Below are positions 9,249 through 16,980 of a DNA stretch of 36,652 nt, one piece after another. Numbering within the stretch: position 1 is the first letter of the stretch; every line of letters begins with the position of its first letter. The stretch is taken from the NCBI GenBank assembly GCA_902362875.1, contig CABIYF010000029.1:1-36652 (forward strand). The letters are read 5' to 3'. The DNA comes from Eubacteriaceae bacterium. GTDB lineage: Bacteria > Bacillota > Clostridia > Lachnospirales > Lachnospiraceae. The notes under the pieces are model-generated. The model saw only the letters and a program-made list of their open reading frames with translations, ran no database searches and was not told where the DNA came from. Made by a program: the position numbers and the translations under genes.

Positions 9249-10844
9249 ATGGCAAACAGCATTGAGCAGGAAATCGGCCGCAGAAGAACCTTTGCGATCA
9301 TTTCTCATCCGGATGCAGGTAAGACAACGCTGACAGAGAAATTCCTTTTATATGGAGGAGCGATCAATACAGCGGGGTCAGTCAAAGGAAAAGCAAATTC
9401 AAAACATGCAGTTTCAGACTGGATGGAGATTGAGAAGGAGAGAGGTATCTCTGTAACTTCTTCTGTACTGCAGTTTGAATATGAAGGAAAATGTATTAAC
9501 ATTCTGGACACACCAGGACATGAGGACTTCTCAGAAGATACTTATCGTACACTGATGGCAGCAGACTGTGCTGTCATGGTAATTGATGCATCTAAGGGTG
9601 TCGAACCACAGACAATTAAGTTATTTAAAGTTTGTGTAATGAGACATATTCCAATCTTTACATTTATTAATAAGATGGACCGTGAAGCAAAAGATACATT
9701 TGATCTGTTAGATGATATCGAGAAAGTATTAGGAATCGAGACATGTCCGATCAACTGGCCGATCGGATGCGGTAAAGAATTTAAGGGTGTATACGAACGT
9801 GCAACAAGAAATATCTTAAGATTCGAAGCAGTATCTACAGGTGGAGCAAAAGAAGCGAAAGAAACGATCATTTCAGCAGATGATGATAACGCAGCAGATC
9901 TGATCGGGGAAGATTTCTATGAGAATCTGATGGAAGAGATCGAATTATTAGATGGTGCAGCAGCGGAACTTGATATGGACAAAGTACATCAGGGTAAATT
10001 ATCCCCTGTATTCTTTGGATCAGCTCTTACAAACTTCGGTGTAGAGCCATTCCTTGAGCATTTCTTAAAGATGACAAACAGACCGCTTGCAAGAACATCC
10101 AAGGGAGAAGAAGTAGATCCTGTGGAAAATGGATTTTCAGCGTTTGTATTTAAGATTCAGGCAAATATGAACAAAAACCACCGAGACAGAATCGCATTTA
10201 TGAGAATCTGCTCTGGAAAATTCGAAGCGAACATGGAAGTAAAACATGTGCAGAGCAAGAAAAAGATGAGACTTTCCCAGCCACAGCAGATCATGGCACA
10301 GGAACGTAAGATCGTTGATGAAGCTTACGCAGGAGATATCATCGGTGTATTTGATCCTGGAATCTTTTCCATCGGAGATACAGTGTGTCTTCCAAAAGAT
10401 GATTTTGAATATGAAGGAATCCCAACATTCGCACCAGAGCATTTCGCAAGAGTTATCCAGCTTGACTCTATGAAGAGAAAACAATTTGTAAAAGGTGTGG
10501 AACAGATCGCGCAGGAAGGTGCCATCCAGATTTTCCAGGAACACGAAGCAGGATTTGCAGAGATCATTGTTGGTGTTGTAGGTACACTTCAGTTTGATGT
10601 ATTAAAATACCGTCTGGAGAATGAGTACAACTGTGAGATCCGTTTAGAGCCTCTCCCATATCAGGCAATCCGCTGGATCAAAGACCGCGATACAGATATG
10701 AACAAGCTAAGAGGCGTATCAGAGGTCAAGAAAGTAAAAGATATGAGAGGAAATCCATTGCTGTTATTTAAGAACGAATGGGGTATTCAGTTTGTATTAG
10801 ACCGCAACGAAGGACTTGAGTTAGTAGAGTTCAGCAAAGAGTAA
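9249..10844 (+). CDS. prfC: Peptide chain release factor 3
   Basis: A 531-aa translational GTPase. G-domain motifs are SHPDAGKTT (G1, about residues 19-27), the switch-I region with GISVTSS, DTPGHEDF (G3) and NKMD (G4); RF3-type domains II and III follow. RF3 recycles RF1/RF2 from the ribosome after termination. I chose ATG 9249 because GAGG (9237-9240) is eight bases before it and MANSIEQEIGRRRTFAIISH is the family N-terminus; an upstream in-frame ATG at 9213 would give an odd basic extension. It is monocistronic. A weak AU hairpin with a short T-run follows at about 10853-10867. Confidence 0.95.
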   Translation: MANSIEQEIGRRRTFAIISHPDAGKTTLTEKFLLYGGAINTAGSVKGKANSKHAVSDWMEIEKERGISVTSSVLQFEYEGKCINILDTPGHEDFSEDTYRTLMAADCAVMVIDASKGVEPQTIKLFKVCVMRHIPIFTFINKMDREAKDTFDLLDDIEKVLGIETCPINWPIGCGKEFKGVYERATRNILRFEAVSTGGAKEAKETIISADDDNAADLIGEDFYENLMEEIELLDGAAAELDMDKVHQGKLSPVFFGSALTNFGVEPFLEHFLKMTNRPLARTSKGEEVDPVENGFSAFVFKIQANMNKNHRDRIAFMRICSGKFEANMEVKHVQSKKKMRLSQPQQIMAQERKIVDEAYAGDIIGVFDPGIFSIGDTVCLPKDDFEYEGIPTFAPEHFARVIQLDSMKRKQFVKGVEQIAQEGAIQIFQEHEAGFAEIIVGVVGTLQFDVLKYRLENEYNCEIRLEPLPYQAIRWIKDRDTDMNKLRGVSEVKKVKDMRGNPLLLFKNEWGIQFVLDRNEGLELVEFSKE

Positions 10845-10881
10845 TTAGTATAATTGTATTATTTTTAGATAAGTAAAATCA

Positions 10882-10910
10882 TTGTAACTAAAGTAAAAAG
10901 ATGATATATT
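10882..10910 (+). promoter_or_regulatory. Promoter of the first exopolysaccharide operon
   Basis: TTGTAA (10882-10887) and TATATT (10905-10910) are 17 bases apart and lie 65 bases before the cpsB-like start. The -10 box touches the left arm of an inverted repeat (10908-10951), which may be an operator. Confidence 0.65.
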
Positions 10911-10951
10911 ATATGAGAGTATTCGTTTATAAATGGATATTCTCATATAAT
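10908..10951. repeat. 17-bp inverted repeat at the eps promoter
   Basis: The arms 10908-10924 and 10935-10951 match at 15 of 17 positions when one is reverse-complemented (core ATTATATGAGA). The 10-base loop is AT-rich. The left arm overlaps the -10 box and start point, so it could be a repressor site or a 5' leader hairpin. There is no T-run after it, so it is not a classical terminator. Confidence 0.6.
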
Positions 10952-10975
10952 ACCAACACTAGAAAAGAGATTGTT

Positions 10976-11686
10976 ATGGGATTGATAGATATTCATACAC
11001 ACATATTATATGGAGTTGATGATGGAGCGAAGACACTGAGCGATTCCATGGGACTTCTGGATGAAGAACGGGAACAAGGTGTGGATGCCGTTATAATGAC
11101 ACCACATTATGGACCGAAGTTTGGACATCCGGATAAAGATGTACTAAGAGAACATTTTGATGAGATTTCCCAGAAGGCTGAAAGATATTATCCGGAGATA
11201 AGCTTATATCTTGGAAGTGAGTTATATTATCAGGAGAATACAATCTCTGATTTAGACGGGGGAAAAGCGTTGACAATGAATGGAACACGGTATGTTTTGG
11301 TAGAATTTGGAGTGAAAGATCCATATACATATCTATATCGTGCGATTCAGAGTTTCGTTTATGCAGGTTATATTCCAATCATAGCACATGCAGAACGTTA
11401 TGAAGCAGTGTTCCGCCACATGGACAGGATTGAAGAACTAATTAGTCTTGGGGCATATATTCAGATTAACGCAGAAAGTTTGATTGGAGGGATCTTTGAC
11501 AAGCGTTCATCATTTTGCAGGAAACTTGCGAAAGAGGGAATGATACATTTCCTTGGAAGTGACTGCCACGATTTTAGAAACCGCAGACCGAATATGAAGA
11601 AGGCAGCAGAAGTTATTTTGAAGAAGAACGCACAACAGATCCTGGAAACGAATCCACATAATATGCTGGAGGGGAAAAGTATCTAA
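10976..11686 (+). CDS. CpsB/YwqE-type protein-tyrosine phosphatase
   Basis: A 236-aa PHP-fold Mn-dependent phosphotyrosine phosphatase of the CpsB/YwqE family, which dephosphorylates the CpsD-type kinase of exopolysaccharide operons. Metal-binding blocks are visible: DIHTHILYGVDDGA at the N-terminus, MTPHYGP, a conserved Glu in YLGSELYY, IAHAERY and GSDCHDFRNR near the end. I start at ATG 10976 because MGLIDIHTHIL is the normal family start; ATG 10901 would add 25 unusual residues encoded by the promoter dyad. The ribosome binding site (AAGAGA) is weak. It is first in the cpsB-cpsC-cpsD operon. A second copy lies at 31859. Confidence 0.88.
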   Translation: MGLIDIHTHILYGVDDGAKTLSDSMGLLDEEREQGVDAVIMTPHYGPKFGHPDKDVLREHFDEISQKAERYYPEISLYLGSELYYQENTISDLDGGKALTMNGTRYVLVEFGVKDPYTYLYRAIQSFVYAGYIPIIAHAERYEAVFRHMDRIEELISLGAYIQINAESLIGGIFDKRSSFCRKLAKEGMIHFLGSDCHDFRNRRPNMKKAAEVILKKNAQQILETNPHNMLEGKSI

Positions 11687-11704
11687 GGAAAGGGAAACAT
11701 ATCT

Positions 11705-12424
11705 ATGTATGAATTAGAAAATGACGACGAAATTGAGATTGATTTAAGAGAGTTATTTCTTGCATTAAAGAAAAAGATTGTCTGGATTCTGCTTACAACG
11801 ATCGTGTTTGCAGGTGCAGCAGGACTTATTACCAAGTTTGCAATGACACCAGTTTATTCTTCCAGTGCACAGCTTTATGTTATGTCCAAGAGTGGAATTT
11901 CACAGCTTACAGACTTAACAATGGGAACACAGCTTACACAGGATTACATGGTAATCGTTAAGACAAGACCAGTTCTTGAACAGGTGATCAATGATCTGAA
12001 GCTTGATATGGATTACAAAGAATTAAGCGGCAAGATCACAGTTGAGAATCCAACAGATACACGAATCATGCAGATCACAGTATCTGACAAAGATCCGGAA
12101 CTTGCCAAGGACATCACACAGGATCTTGCAGAAGTAACATCAAAGACAGTTGCAGAGAAGATGGATGTCAAATCACCAACGATCATCGAGAATGCTTACA
12201 AGGCAGAACAGCCAGACAGCCCAAGTCTTAAGAAGAATGTGGCAATCGGAGCAATCCTTGGATTTATTCTGATGGCAGCAGTGATCGTGATCCAGTATCT
12301 GATGAATGATACGATCCTTAAGGAAGATGATATTGAGAAATATCTTGGAATCAATACTTTAGCGCAGTTACCATTAGTGAAAGGTACATCAAAGCGTACA
12401 AAGAAAGTAAAGAGGGCGAGGTAG
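11705..12424 (+). CDS. CpsC/Wzz-type chain-length and kinase-activator protein
   Basis: A 239-aa polysaccharide co-polymerase. It has a short cytoplasmic N-terminus, a membrane helix at about residues 28-48, an extracytoplasmic domain, and a second helix at about 178-198 followed by a basic cytoplasmic tail. In Firmicutes this protein controls polymer chain length and activates the separate CpsD kinase through its C-terminal tail. AAGGAAAGGG precedes ATG 11705, and the kinase gene starts four bases after the stop. Confidence 0.88.
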   Translation: MYELENDDEIEIDLRELFLALKKKIVWILLTTIVFAGAAGLITKFAMTPVYSSSAQLYVMSKSGISQLTDLTMGTQLTQDYMVIVKTRPVLEQVINDLKLDMDYKELSGKITVENPTDTRIMQITVSDKDPELAKDITQDLAEVTSKTVAEKMDVKSPTIIENAYKAEQPDSPSLKKNVAIGAILGFILMAAVIVIQYLMNDTILKEDDIEKYLGINTLAQLPLVKGTSKRTKKVKRAR

Positions 12425-12428
12425 TACA

Positions 12429-13136
12429 ATGAAGAAAGTAACAATGAATCTGCCAGAGATCAAAGACTATCGTCTGACAGAAGGATTAAATCAATTAAAG
12501 ACAAATCTTGCATTTTGCGGAAAAGATATCAAAGTTATCACTATGACAAGCAGTGTGCCAAACGAGGGAAAGAGTTCAGTTTCATTTGATCTTTCCAAGA
12601 CGATGGCAGAAGGCGGCAAGAAGATTCTGATGGTCGATGCAGATCTTAGAAAGTCCGTACTGGCTGCGAAGTATCACATTCAGGGAATCGATAAAGGATT
12701 AAGCCACTATCTGACGGGACAGGCAGAGATTGAAGATATTATTTATGAGACAGAGACGGAAGGATTTTATCTGACAGTTGCTGGACCATTATCACCAGAT
12801 CCAACAAGCATTCTTGATTCTGAACAGTTTCAGAAATTTATCGATAAAGTAAGAGATGATTATGACTATGTGATCATTGATGCACCTCCTCTTGGAGTTG
12901 TAATTGATGCAGTGATCATCGGCAAATACTGTGATGGTGCTGTCCTTGTGATCGAGCAGGGAGTTATCAAACGTAAAGTAGTACAAGATGTCATCAAGCA
13001 GTTAAAAAGGGGCGGGGTGCGTATCCTTGGGGCTGTATTAAATAAAGTTGATGAACGTATCGGAGCGTATGGAAGCTATGATTATAAATATTCATATTCA
13101 TACTATGGACATTCTGATGCGGAAGACAAACATTAA
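12429..13136 (+). CDS. CpsD-type bacterial tyrosine kinase
   Basis: A 235-aa BY-kinase cytoplasmic domain without its own membrane part. Walker A is SSVPNEGKSS (about residues 38-47), Walker A' is ILMVDADLRKS and Walker B is DYVIIDAPPLG. The C-terminal tail carries seven tyrosines in about 20 residues (GAYGSYDYKYSYSYYGHS), the usual autophosphorylation cluster. It pairs with the preceding CpsC protein and the CpsB phosphatase to control exopolysaccharide synthesis. Two more BY-kinases of the fused type occur at 33487 and 35120. Confidence 0.92.
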   Translation: MKKVTMNLPEIKDYRLTEGLNQLKTNLAFCGKDIKVITMTSSVPNEGKSSVSFDLSKTMAEGGKKILMVDADLRKSVLAAKYHIQGIDKGLSHYLTGQAEIEDIIYETETEGFYLTVAGPLSPDPTSILDSEQFQKFIDKVRDDYDYVIIDAPPLGVVIDAVIIGKYCDGAVLVIEQGVIKRKVVQDVIKQLKRGGVRILGAVLNKVDERIGAYGSYDYKYSYSYYGHSDAEDKH

Positions 13137-13162
13137 AATACTTAATAAGGAGGAATGTAAGT

Positions 13163-14407
13163 ATGAGTAACAAAATGATCAAGAAAGCAGCAGCTTGTGG
13201 TTTATCAGCAGTTATGGCTTTCGGACTTGTTGCAGTTACAGAAGCACCAAAGACAACAAATGTAAGTGCTGCAACAAAAAAAGTTAAGAAACTTTCTTTT
13301 AAAAAGAAAGGCTATGTGATGAAGAGTGCAGGACGTTGGATGAATGTAAGAATCCGTCTGAACTTCTCACCAAAAAGCTCTAAAACTAAGAATCTGACTT
13401 ACAAATCAAGCAACAAAAAGATTGCTACAGTTTCTAAATCAGGTATCTTAAGAACAAAGAAAAAAGGTACAGTAACAATCACAGCAATTGCAAAAAACAA
13501 TAAGAAAGCAAAAGCTACAATGACACTGACTGTTGGTAAAGTTGTGAAAACTCTGAAGTTCAAAGAAGGAACAAAAGCAACTAAGACAGAAGGTCAGAAG
13601 TTTACACTGCACCCAACATACAAACCAAGTGATGCTGCAACAAAATCCGTAACATGGAAATCAAGCAACACAAAAGTTGCAACAGTATCATCTAAAGGTG
13701 TTGTTACAGCAAAGAAAGCTGGTAATGCTACAATCACAGCAACAGCAAAAGACGCTGGTAAGAAGAAAGCTACTTTCAAAGTAACTGTTAAGGCAAAAGC
13801 AGTAAAACCTTCAACAACTACTACAACTACAACAGTTAAACCAGTTGTTTCTGGTAACAAAGTTACATTAAGTGGAATCGATGCAAGCGCAACACAGTAT
13901 GTTGTAAAACGCAATGGTAAAGAAGCAATTCTTTCAGCAGCAGACGTAAAAGAAGCATTAGGATACCTTGGTAATCCAGCATCTGCTTACAAAGAATGGT
14001 TAGCAACAACATCACGTACAGAATTATTTGTGACAGTAGAAGGTACAAAAGGCAGTGCAACAAAGACTGTAACAGTTACAAATGTAAATGATCAGTACAA
14101 TGGTGAATACACAGTAACTGTAACAGAAGTAAAAGCTGGAACAGAATACAATGTAAAAGCAGTCAAAACATCTACTGGTGCAACACGTAACATCAAAGTA
14201 ACAGTTGCATCTAACGGAACAGTTACAGCTGAAAGCAACAAATACAAAGTAGTATCTGACAAATCAGCAACAAACGTAACAATTACAAACAAAGAATCTA
14301 ATAGTACATACACAACTAAAAAATCTAATGGTAAATACACAATCGAATTACCAGCATCAATCGGAAAAGATGTAACAATCACTCAGACTGTTACAGTAAC
14401 AAAATAA
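13163..14407 (+). CDS. Secreted Ig-like (Big_2) domain protein
   Basis: A 414-aa exported protein with a signal peptide of about 37 residues (ending near NVSAAT). Two bacterial Ig-like group 2 repeats follow (about residues 40-125 and 130-208), each with the S(S/G)NxK(I/V)ATVS(S/K)xG pattern. A poly-Thr linker follows, then a 200-residue C-terminal part I cannot assign. It is very rich in Lys and Thr and has no LPXTG-type signal or transmembrane tail, so it may stay attached by charge to the envelope or be part of the matrix. AAGGAGG precedes ATG 13163, 26 bases after cpsD, which suggests co-expression with the exopolysaccharide regulators. Confidence 0.8.
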   Translation: MSNKMIKKAAACGLSAVMAFGLVAVTEAPKTTNVSAATKKVKKLSFKKKGYVMKSAGRWMNVRIRLNFSPKSSKTKNLTYKSSNKKIATVSKSGILRTKKKGTVTITAIAKNNKKAKATMTLTVGKVVKTLKFKEGTKATKTEGQKFTLHPTYKPSDAATKSVTWKSSNTKVATVSSKGVVTAKKAGNATITATAKDAGKKKATFKVTVKAKAVKPSTTTTTTTVKPVVSGNKVTLSGIDASATQYVVKRNGKEAILSAADVKEALGYLGNPASAYKEWLATTSRTELFVTVEGTKGSATKTVTVTNVNDQYNGEYTVTVTEVKAGTEYNVKAVKTSTGATRNIKVTVASNGTVTAESNKYKVVSDKSATNVTITNKESNSTYTTKKSNGKYTIELPASIGKDVTITQTVTVTK

Positions 14408-14427
14408 TCATTTTAAATGATCATAAA

Positions 14428-14470
14428 AGGAATTCTGGAGGAGATTTTTCTCTGGAATTCCTGTTTTGTT
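14428..14470 (+). terminator. Possible terminator after the first Big_2 gene
   Basis: AGGAATTC (14428-14435) pairs with GAATTCCT (14455-14462), with partial pairing inside the stem. The following tract is TTTTGTT, so the U-run is imperfect and some read-through into the next Big_2 gene is likely. Confidence 0.55.
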
Positions 14471-14521
14471 ATAAGAGATAAAACCAAACATACACGATAG
14501 TATAGAAGGAAGATCACATCA

Positions 14522-15466
14522 ATGAAGAAAAAGATCACAGCATTTTTAATGTCTGTATGCCTGATTGCTGCAATGACTGCACAGCCAGCACAGGCAGCAT
14601 CAAAAAAGGCATATATTAAAACAGGAGTCAGCAGTAAAGTGACGGTATTATGCGGAAAGACTCTGAATTTAAAAGCAAAGACAGTAAATAAAAAGAAAAA
14701 AATTACATACAAAAGTTCAAAGAAATCTGTTGCAACAGTCAGTTCAAAAGGAATCGTAAAAGGTAAAAAATACGGAACAGCAGTGATCACACTTAAAGCA
14801 AGTGGAATGAGCACAAAGAAAGTAAAAGTTTATGTAAGAAAACCTGTGACTTCCATCAAACTGACCTCAAAAGCATCCCTGACCCTTGGAAAAGGAAAGA
14901 CATCCCAGATTAATACAAAAGTATATCCGGGTGGAAAACAAATGGTAAATGCCAAACTGTATTACAAAAGCAGTAACACAAAAGTAGCAACAGTAAGTTC
15001 CACTGGAAAGATCACAGCTAAGAGTGGTGGATATGCAAAGATTACAGTTTCTACAAGCAAGAGCGCAGGCAAGGTATGCACAAAATATGTAGATGTGTTT
15101 GTTTATCAGGGCTTCGATGATGTCTGTGTGGAAACATCAGGAAATACAACATTATTTACCGTGAATCCAAACTGGGCTGGACTGAAAGTTTCTTTCAAAG
15201 GAAAGAATGGAAAGACATATTCCTACGAATTTGATAATGTCAAACTTTCATTTGCAATGATAAAAAGTCTGAAAGTAAACTCTGGAGGATCAAACGGACA
15301 GATCCGAATCATAAAGAAAGCTGCCAATAAGATTAACATTGCATTAGTTGGAACAACTGAGAATTATGATGTTTATGTAGACTACAACAAATATCAGCTG
15401 AAATTTACCCAGAGCCTGAAAGATTCTAAAGGAAATTTAAGAGTTTCATTTACAGTAGAAAAATAA
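14522..15466 (+). CDS. Second secreted Ig-like (Big_2) domain protein
   Basis: A 314-aa exported protein with a clear signal peptide (MKKKITAFLMSVCL... cleaved near AQAAS, residue 26). It has two Big_2-like repeats (about residues 30-110 and 115-200), recognisable from YKSSxKxVATVSSxGxxxxK, and a C-terminal 110-residue domain without a recognised family. There is no cell-wall sorting signal. GAAGGAAG lies before ATG 14522. The gene is paralogous in its repeats to the preceding one and seems to be in the same transcription unit, unless the hairpin at 14428 stops most transcripts. Confidence 0.8.
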   Translation: MKKKITAFLMSVCLIAAMTAQPAQAASKKAYIKTGVSSKVTVLCGKTLNLKAKTVNKKKKITYKSSKKSVATVSSKGIVKGKKYGTAVITLKASGMSTKKVKVYVRKPVTSIKLTSKASLTLGKGKTSQINTKVYPGGKQMVNAKLYYKSSNTKVATVSSTGKITAKSGGYAKITVSTSKSAGKVCTKYVDVFVYQGFDDVCVETSGNTTLFTVNPNWAGLKVSFKGKNGKTYSYEFDNVKLSFAMIKSLKVNSGGSNGQIRIIKKAANKINIALVGTTENYDVYVDYNKYQLKFTQSLKDSKGNLRVSFTVEK

Positions 15467-15485
15467 GAAAATACACAAAAATTAC

Positions 15486-15515
15486 TTGACAATCAAAAAT
15501 AAAGCATGATATAAT
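15486..15515 (+). promoter_or_regulatory. Strong promoter of the infC-rpmI-rplT operon
   Basis: Both boxes are perfect consensus: TTGACA (15486-15491) and TATAAT (15510-15515), with an 18-base spacer. The start point would be just before the L20-type leader. Confidence 0.9.
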
Positions 15516-15520
15516 ACTAA

Positions 15521-15680
15521 AAGTTGCGAAAGAGCAACCCAAACAACAAAGAAGAGTATCCACTCTCACCTTAGCACATAAGATAGATTAGGAAGTGACT
15601 TGGGTTAATATTTAAGAATATGATATTTCGTGATCATGCTTGAATTTTATGTGGATAGTCTTATAACTATCCACTTTTTT
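15521..15680 (+). ncRNA. L20-type leader (transcription attenuator) of infC
   Basis: Between promoter and infC lies a structured leader like the Firmicutes L20 leader, in which ribosomal protein L20 binds the mRNA and favours termination. Visible pairings are GTTGC/GCAAC (15523-15527 with 15534-15538) and a long-range AACCCAA/TTGGGTT (15536-15542 with 15600-15606). TATCCAC occurs twice, at 15557-15563 and 15668-15674, and both copies can pair with GTGGATA at 15651-15657, giving a choice between antiterminator and terminator. The L20 assignment rests on position and on family knowledge; I could not run a covariance search. Confidence 0.8.
15651..15680 (+). terminator. Attenuator terminator ahead of infC
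   Basis: GTGGATAGT (15651-15659) pairs with ACTATCCAC (15666-15674), a perfect 9-bp stem followed by six Ts. It lies between the promoter and the infC ribosome binding site, so it works only as a regulated terminator. Confidence 0.85.
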
Positions 15681-15698
15681 AATTATCATGGAGGTGTA

Positions 15699-16211
15699 AT
15701 TATCAGCGAATTAATGATTAACGGACAGATCAGAGATAAAGAAGTACGTCTGATCGCGAATGATGGCGAACAGCTTGGAATTATGTCCGCAAGGGAAGCA
15801 CAGAAGTTAGCAGATGAAGCAGGATTAGATCTTGTAAAGATCTCACCAAAGGCAAAACCACCGGTTTGTAAGATTATCGACTACGGTAAGTACAAATACG
15901 AGCAGACAAGAAAAGAAAAGCTGGCGAAGAAGAAACAGAAAGTCATCGATGTGAAAGAAGTCCGCATGTCACCAAACATTGACACAAACGACTTAAACAC
16001 AAAGATTAATCATGCAAAGAAATTCCTTTCCAAAGGCGCAAGAGTGAAAGTCACACTTCGATTCAGAGGAAGAGAACTTGCACATGTGAACGCAAGCAAG
16101 TATATCTTAGATGACTTCGCGAAAGCATTAGAAGATGTAGCCACCATCGATAAGAAACCTAAATTTGAAGGAAGAAGCATGACAATGTTTTTAGCTCCAA
16201 AGAACAACTAG
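15699..16211 (+). CDS. infC: Translation initiation factor IF-3
   Basis: A protein of about 170 aa with the IF-3 N-domain (INGQIRDKEVRLI, GEQLGIMS, DLVKISPKAKPPVCKIIDYG) and C-domain (KEVRMSPNIDTNDL, AKKFLSKGARVKVTLRFRGRE). IF-3 binds the 30S subunit and checks start codons. No ATG, GTG or TTG fits the ribosome binding site GGAGGTG (15690-15696). The likely start is the rare ATT at 15699 or ATC at 15702, in line with the AUU start known for infC in E. coli and Geobacillus, where it allows self-control by IF-3. The ATG at 15630 lies upstream of the attenuator hairpin and the one at 15714 is too far from the ribosome binding site. Confidence 0.9.
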   Translation: MISELMINGQIRDKEVRLIANDGEQLGIMSAREAQKLADEAGLDLVKISPKAKPPVCKIIDYGKYKYEQTRKEKLAKKKQKVIDVKEVRMSPNIDTNDLNTKINHAKKFLSKGARVKVTLRFRGRELAHVNASKYILDDFAKALEDVATIDKKPKFEGRSMTMFLAPKNN

Positions 16212-16267
16212 GAGTTTAAGATATTCAAATATGAGTAGATACAAGCAGGATTAAGGAGGAAATAACC

Positions 16268-16465
16268 ATGCCAAAAATGAAGACATGTAGAGCAGCTGCA
16301 AAAAGATTTAAAAAGACAGGAACAGGAAAATTAAAAAGAAATAAGGCATACAAGAGCCATATCTTAACAAAGAAATCTCCTAAGAGAAAGAGAAATTTAA
16401 GAAAAGCTGCAATGACAGATGCAACAAACGAAAAGAACATGAAGAAGATTTTACCATATCTGTAA
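16268..16465 (+). CDS. rpmI: 50S ribosomal protein L35
   Basis: A 65-aa, very basic protein with the L35 signature: [20 protein letters not shown] at the start and a central [21 protein letters not shown]. The length is normal. AAGGAGG lies eight bases before ATG 16268. It is the second gene of the infC-rpmI-rplT operon. Confidence 0.97.
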   Translation: MPKMKTCRAAAKRFKKTGTGKLKRNKAYKSHILTKKSPKRKRNLRKAAMTDATNEKNMKKILPYL

Positions 16466-16494
16466 GATGGATCGTTAAGGAGGAAATGTAAGCA

Positions 16495-16851
16495 ATGGCA
16501 AGAATCAAAGGCGGAATGAACGCAAAGAAAAAACACAATAGAGTATTAAAACTGGCTAAAGGATACAGAGGTGCCAGATCTAAACAGTATAGAGTAGCAA
16601 AACAGTCTGTTATGAGAGCTTTAACAAGTTCTTACGCAGGAAGAAAACAGAGAAAACGTCAGTTCAGACAGTTATGGATCGCACGTATCAACGCTGCTAC
16701 AAGAATGAACGGACTTTCTTACAGCAAATTCATGCACGGATTAAAATTAGCTGGTGTTGACATCAACAGAAAAATGTTATCTGAGATGGCTATCAGCGAA
16801 CCAGAAGCATTCAAAGCTTTAGTAGACGTAGCAAAAGAAAAATTAGCTTAA
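16495..16851 (+). CDS. rplT: 50S ribosomal protein L20
   Basis: A 118-aa L20 protein of normal length. Signature segments are [33 protein letters not shown] [18 protein letters not shown] and [19 protein letters not shown]. It binds 23S rRNA early in 50S assembly and, in Firmicutes, represses its own operon through the leader upstream of infC. AAGGAGG precedes ATG 16495. A strong terminator follows 39 bases after the stop. Confidence 0.97.
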   Translation: MARIKGGMNAKKKHNRVLKLAKGYRGARSKQYRVAKQSVMRALTSSYAGRKQRKRQFRQLWIARINAATRMNGLSYSKFMHGLKLAGVDINRKMLSEMAISEPEAFKALVDVAKEKLA

Positions 16852-16860
16852 TTCATAGAA

Positions 16861-16980
16861 TTAACATTGTAAAAACATCTTGACTTTAAAACGATGGTTG
16901 TCAGTCTGAATGGACAGATGACCATCGTATTTTTTACAAATGGCAGTGACAGATTTCAGCCCAGTACCAATGCAGTTTTT
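16861..16980 (-). other. Out-of-frame 3' end of the histidine kinase
   Basis: Reading the minus strand one frame away from the annotated kinase gives CIGTGLKSVTAICKKYDGHL and then about 18 more residues to a TAA at 16861-16863. This is the G box (GTGLKSV) and final strand of the GHKL ATPase domain, which the 407-aa open frame lacks. One extra A in the five-A tract (T5 at 16976-16980 on the plus strand) would join the two parts into a 439-aa kinase reading FLPATKNCIGTGLKSV. Either the gene carries a one-base deletion, the tract is variable, or the base call is wrong. Confidence 0.8.
16891..16935 (+). terminator. Terminator after rplT, inside the kinase 3' region
   Basis: ACGATGGT (16891-16898) pairs with ACCATCGT (16921-16928), with further pairing of TTGTC/GACA inside, and is followed by ATTTTTT. 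On the other strand the same bases encode the out-of-frame tail of the convergent histidine kinase. Confidence 0.85.

Noticed and set aside
10901..10975. Upstream ATG extending the first cpsB-like gene by 25 codons
   Set aside because: The extension is encoded by the promoter and its dyad, and the family N-terminus DIHTHIL begins right after ATG 10976.
13163..15466. Repetitive Lys/Thr-rich sequence considered as low-complexity artefact or DNA repeat
   Set aside because: Both frames are intact, have signal peptides and good ribosome binding sites, and the repeats are Big_2 protein domains rather than DNA repeats.
16976..16980. Programmed -1 frameshift in the histidine kinase
   Set aside because: The zero-frame codons ACA AAA ACT do not form a good slippery heptamer, so a deletion, variable tract or sequencing error is more likely.
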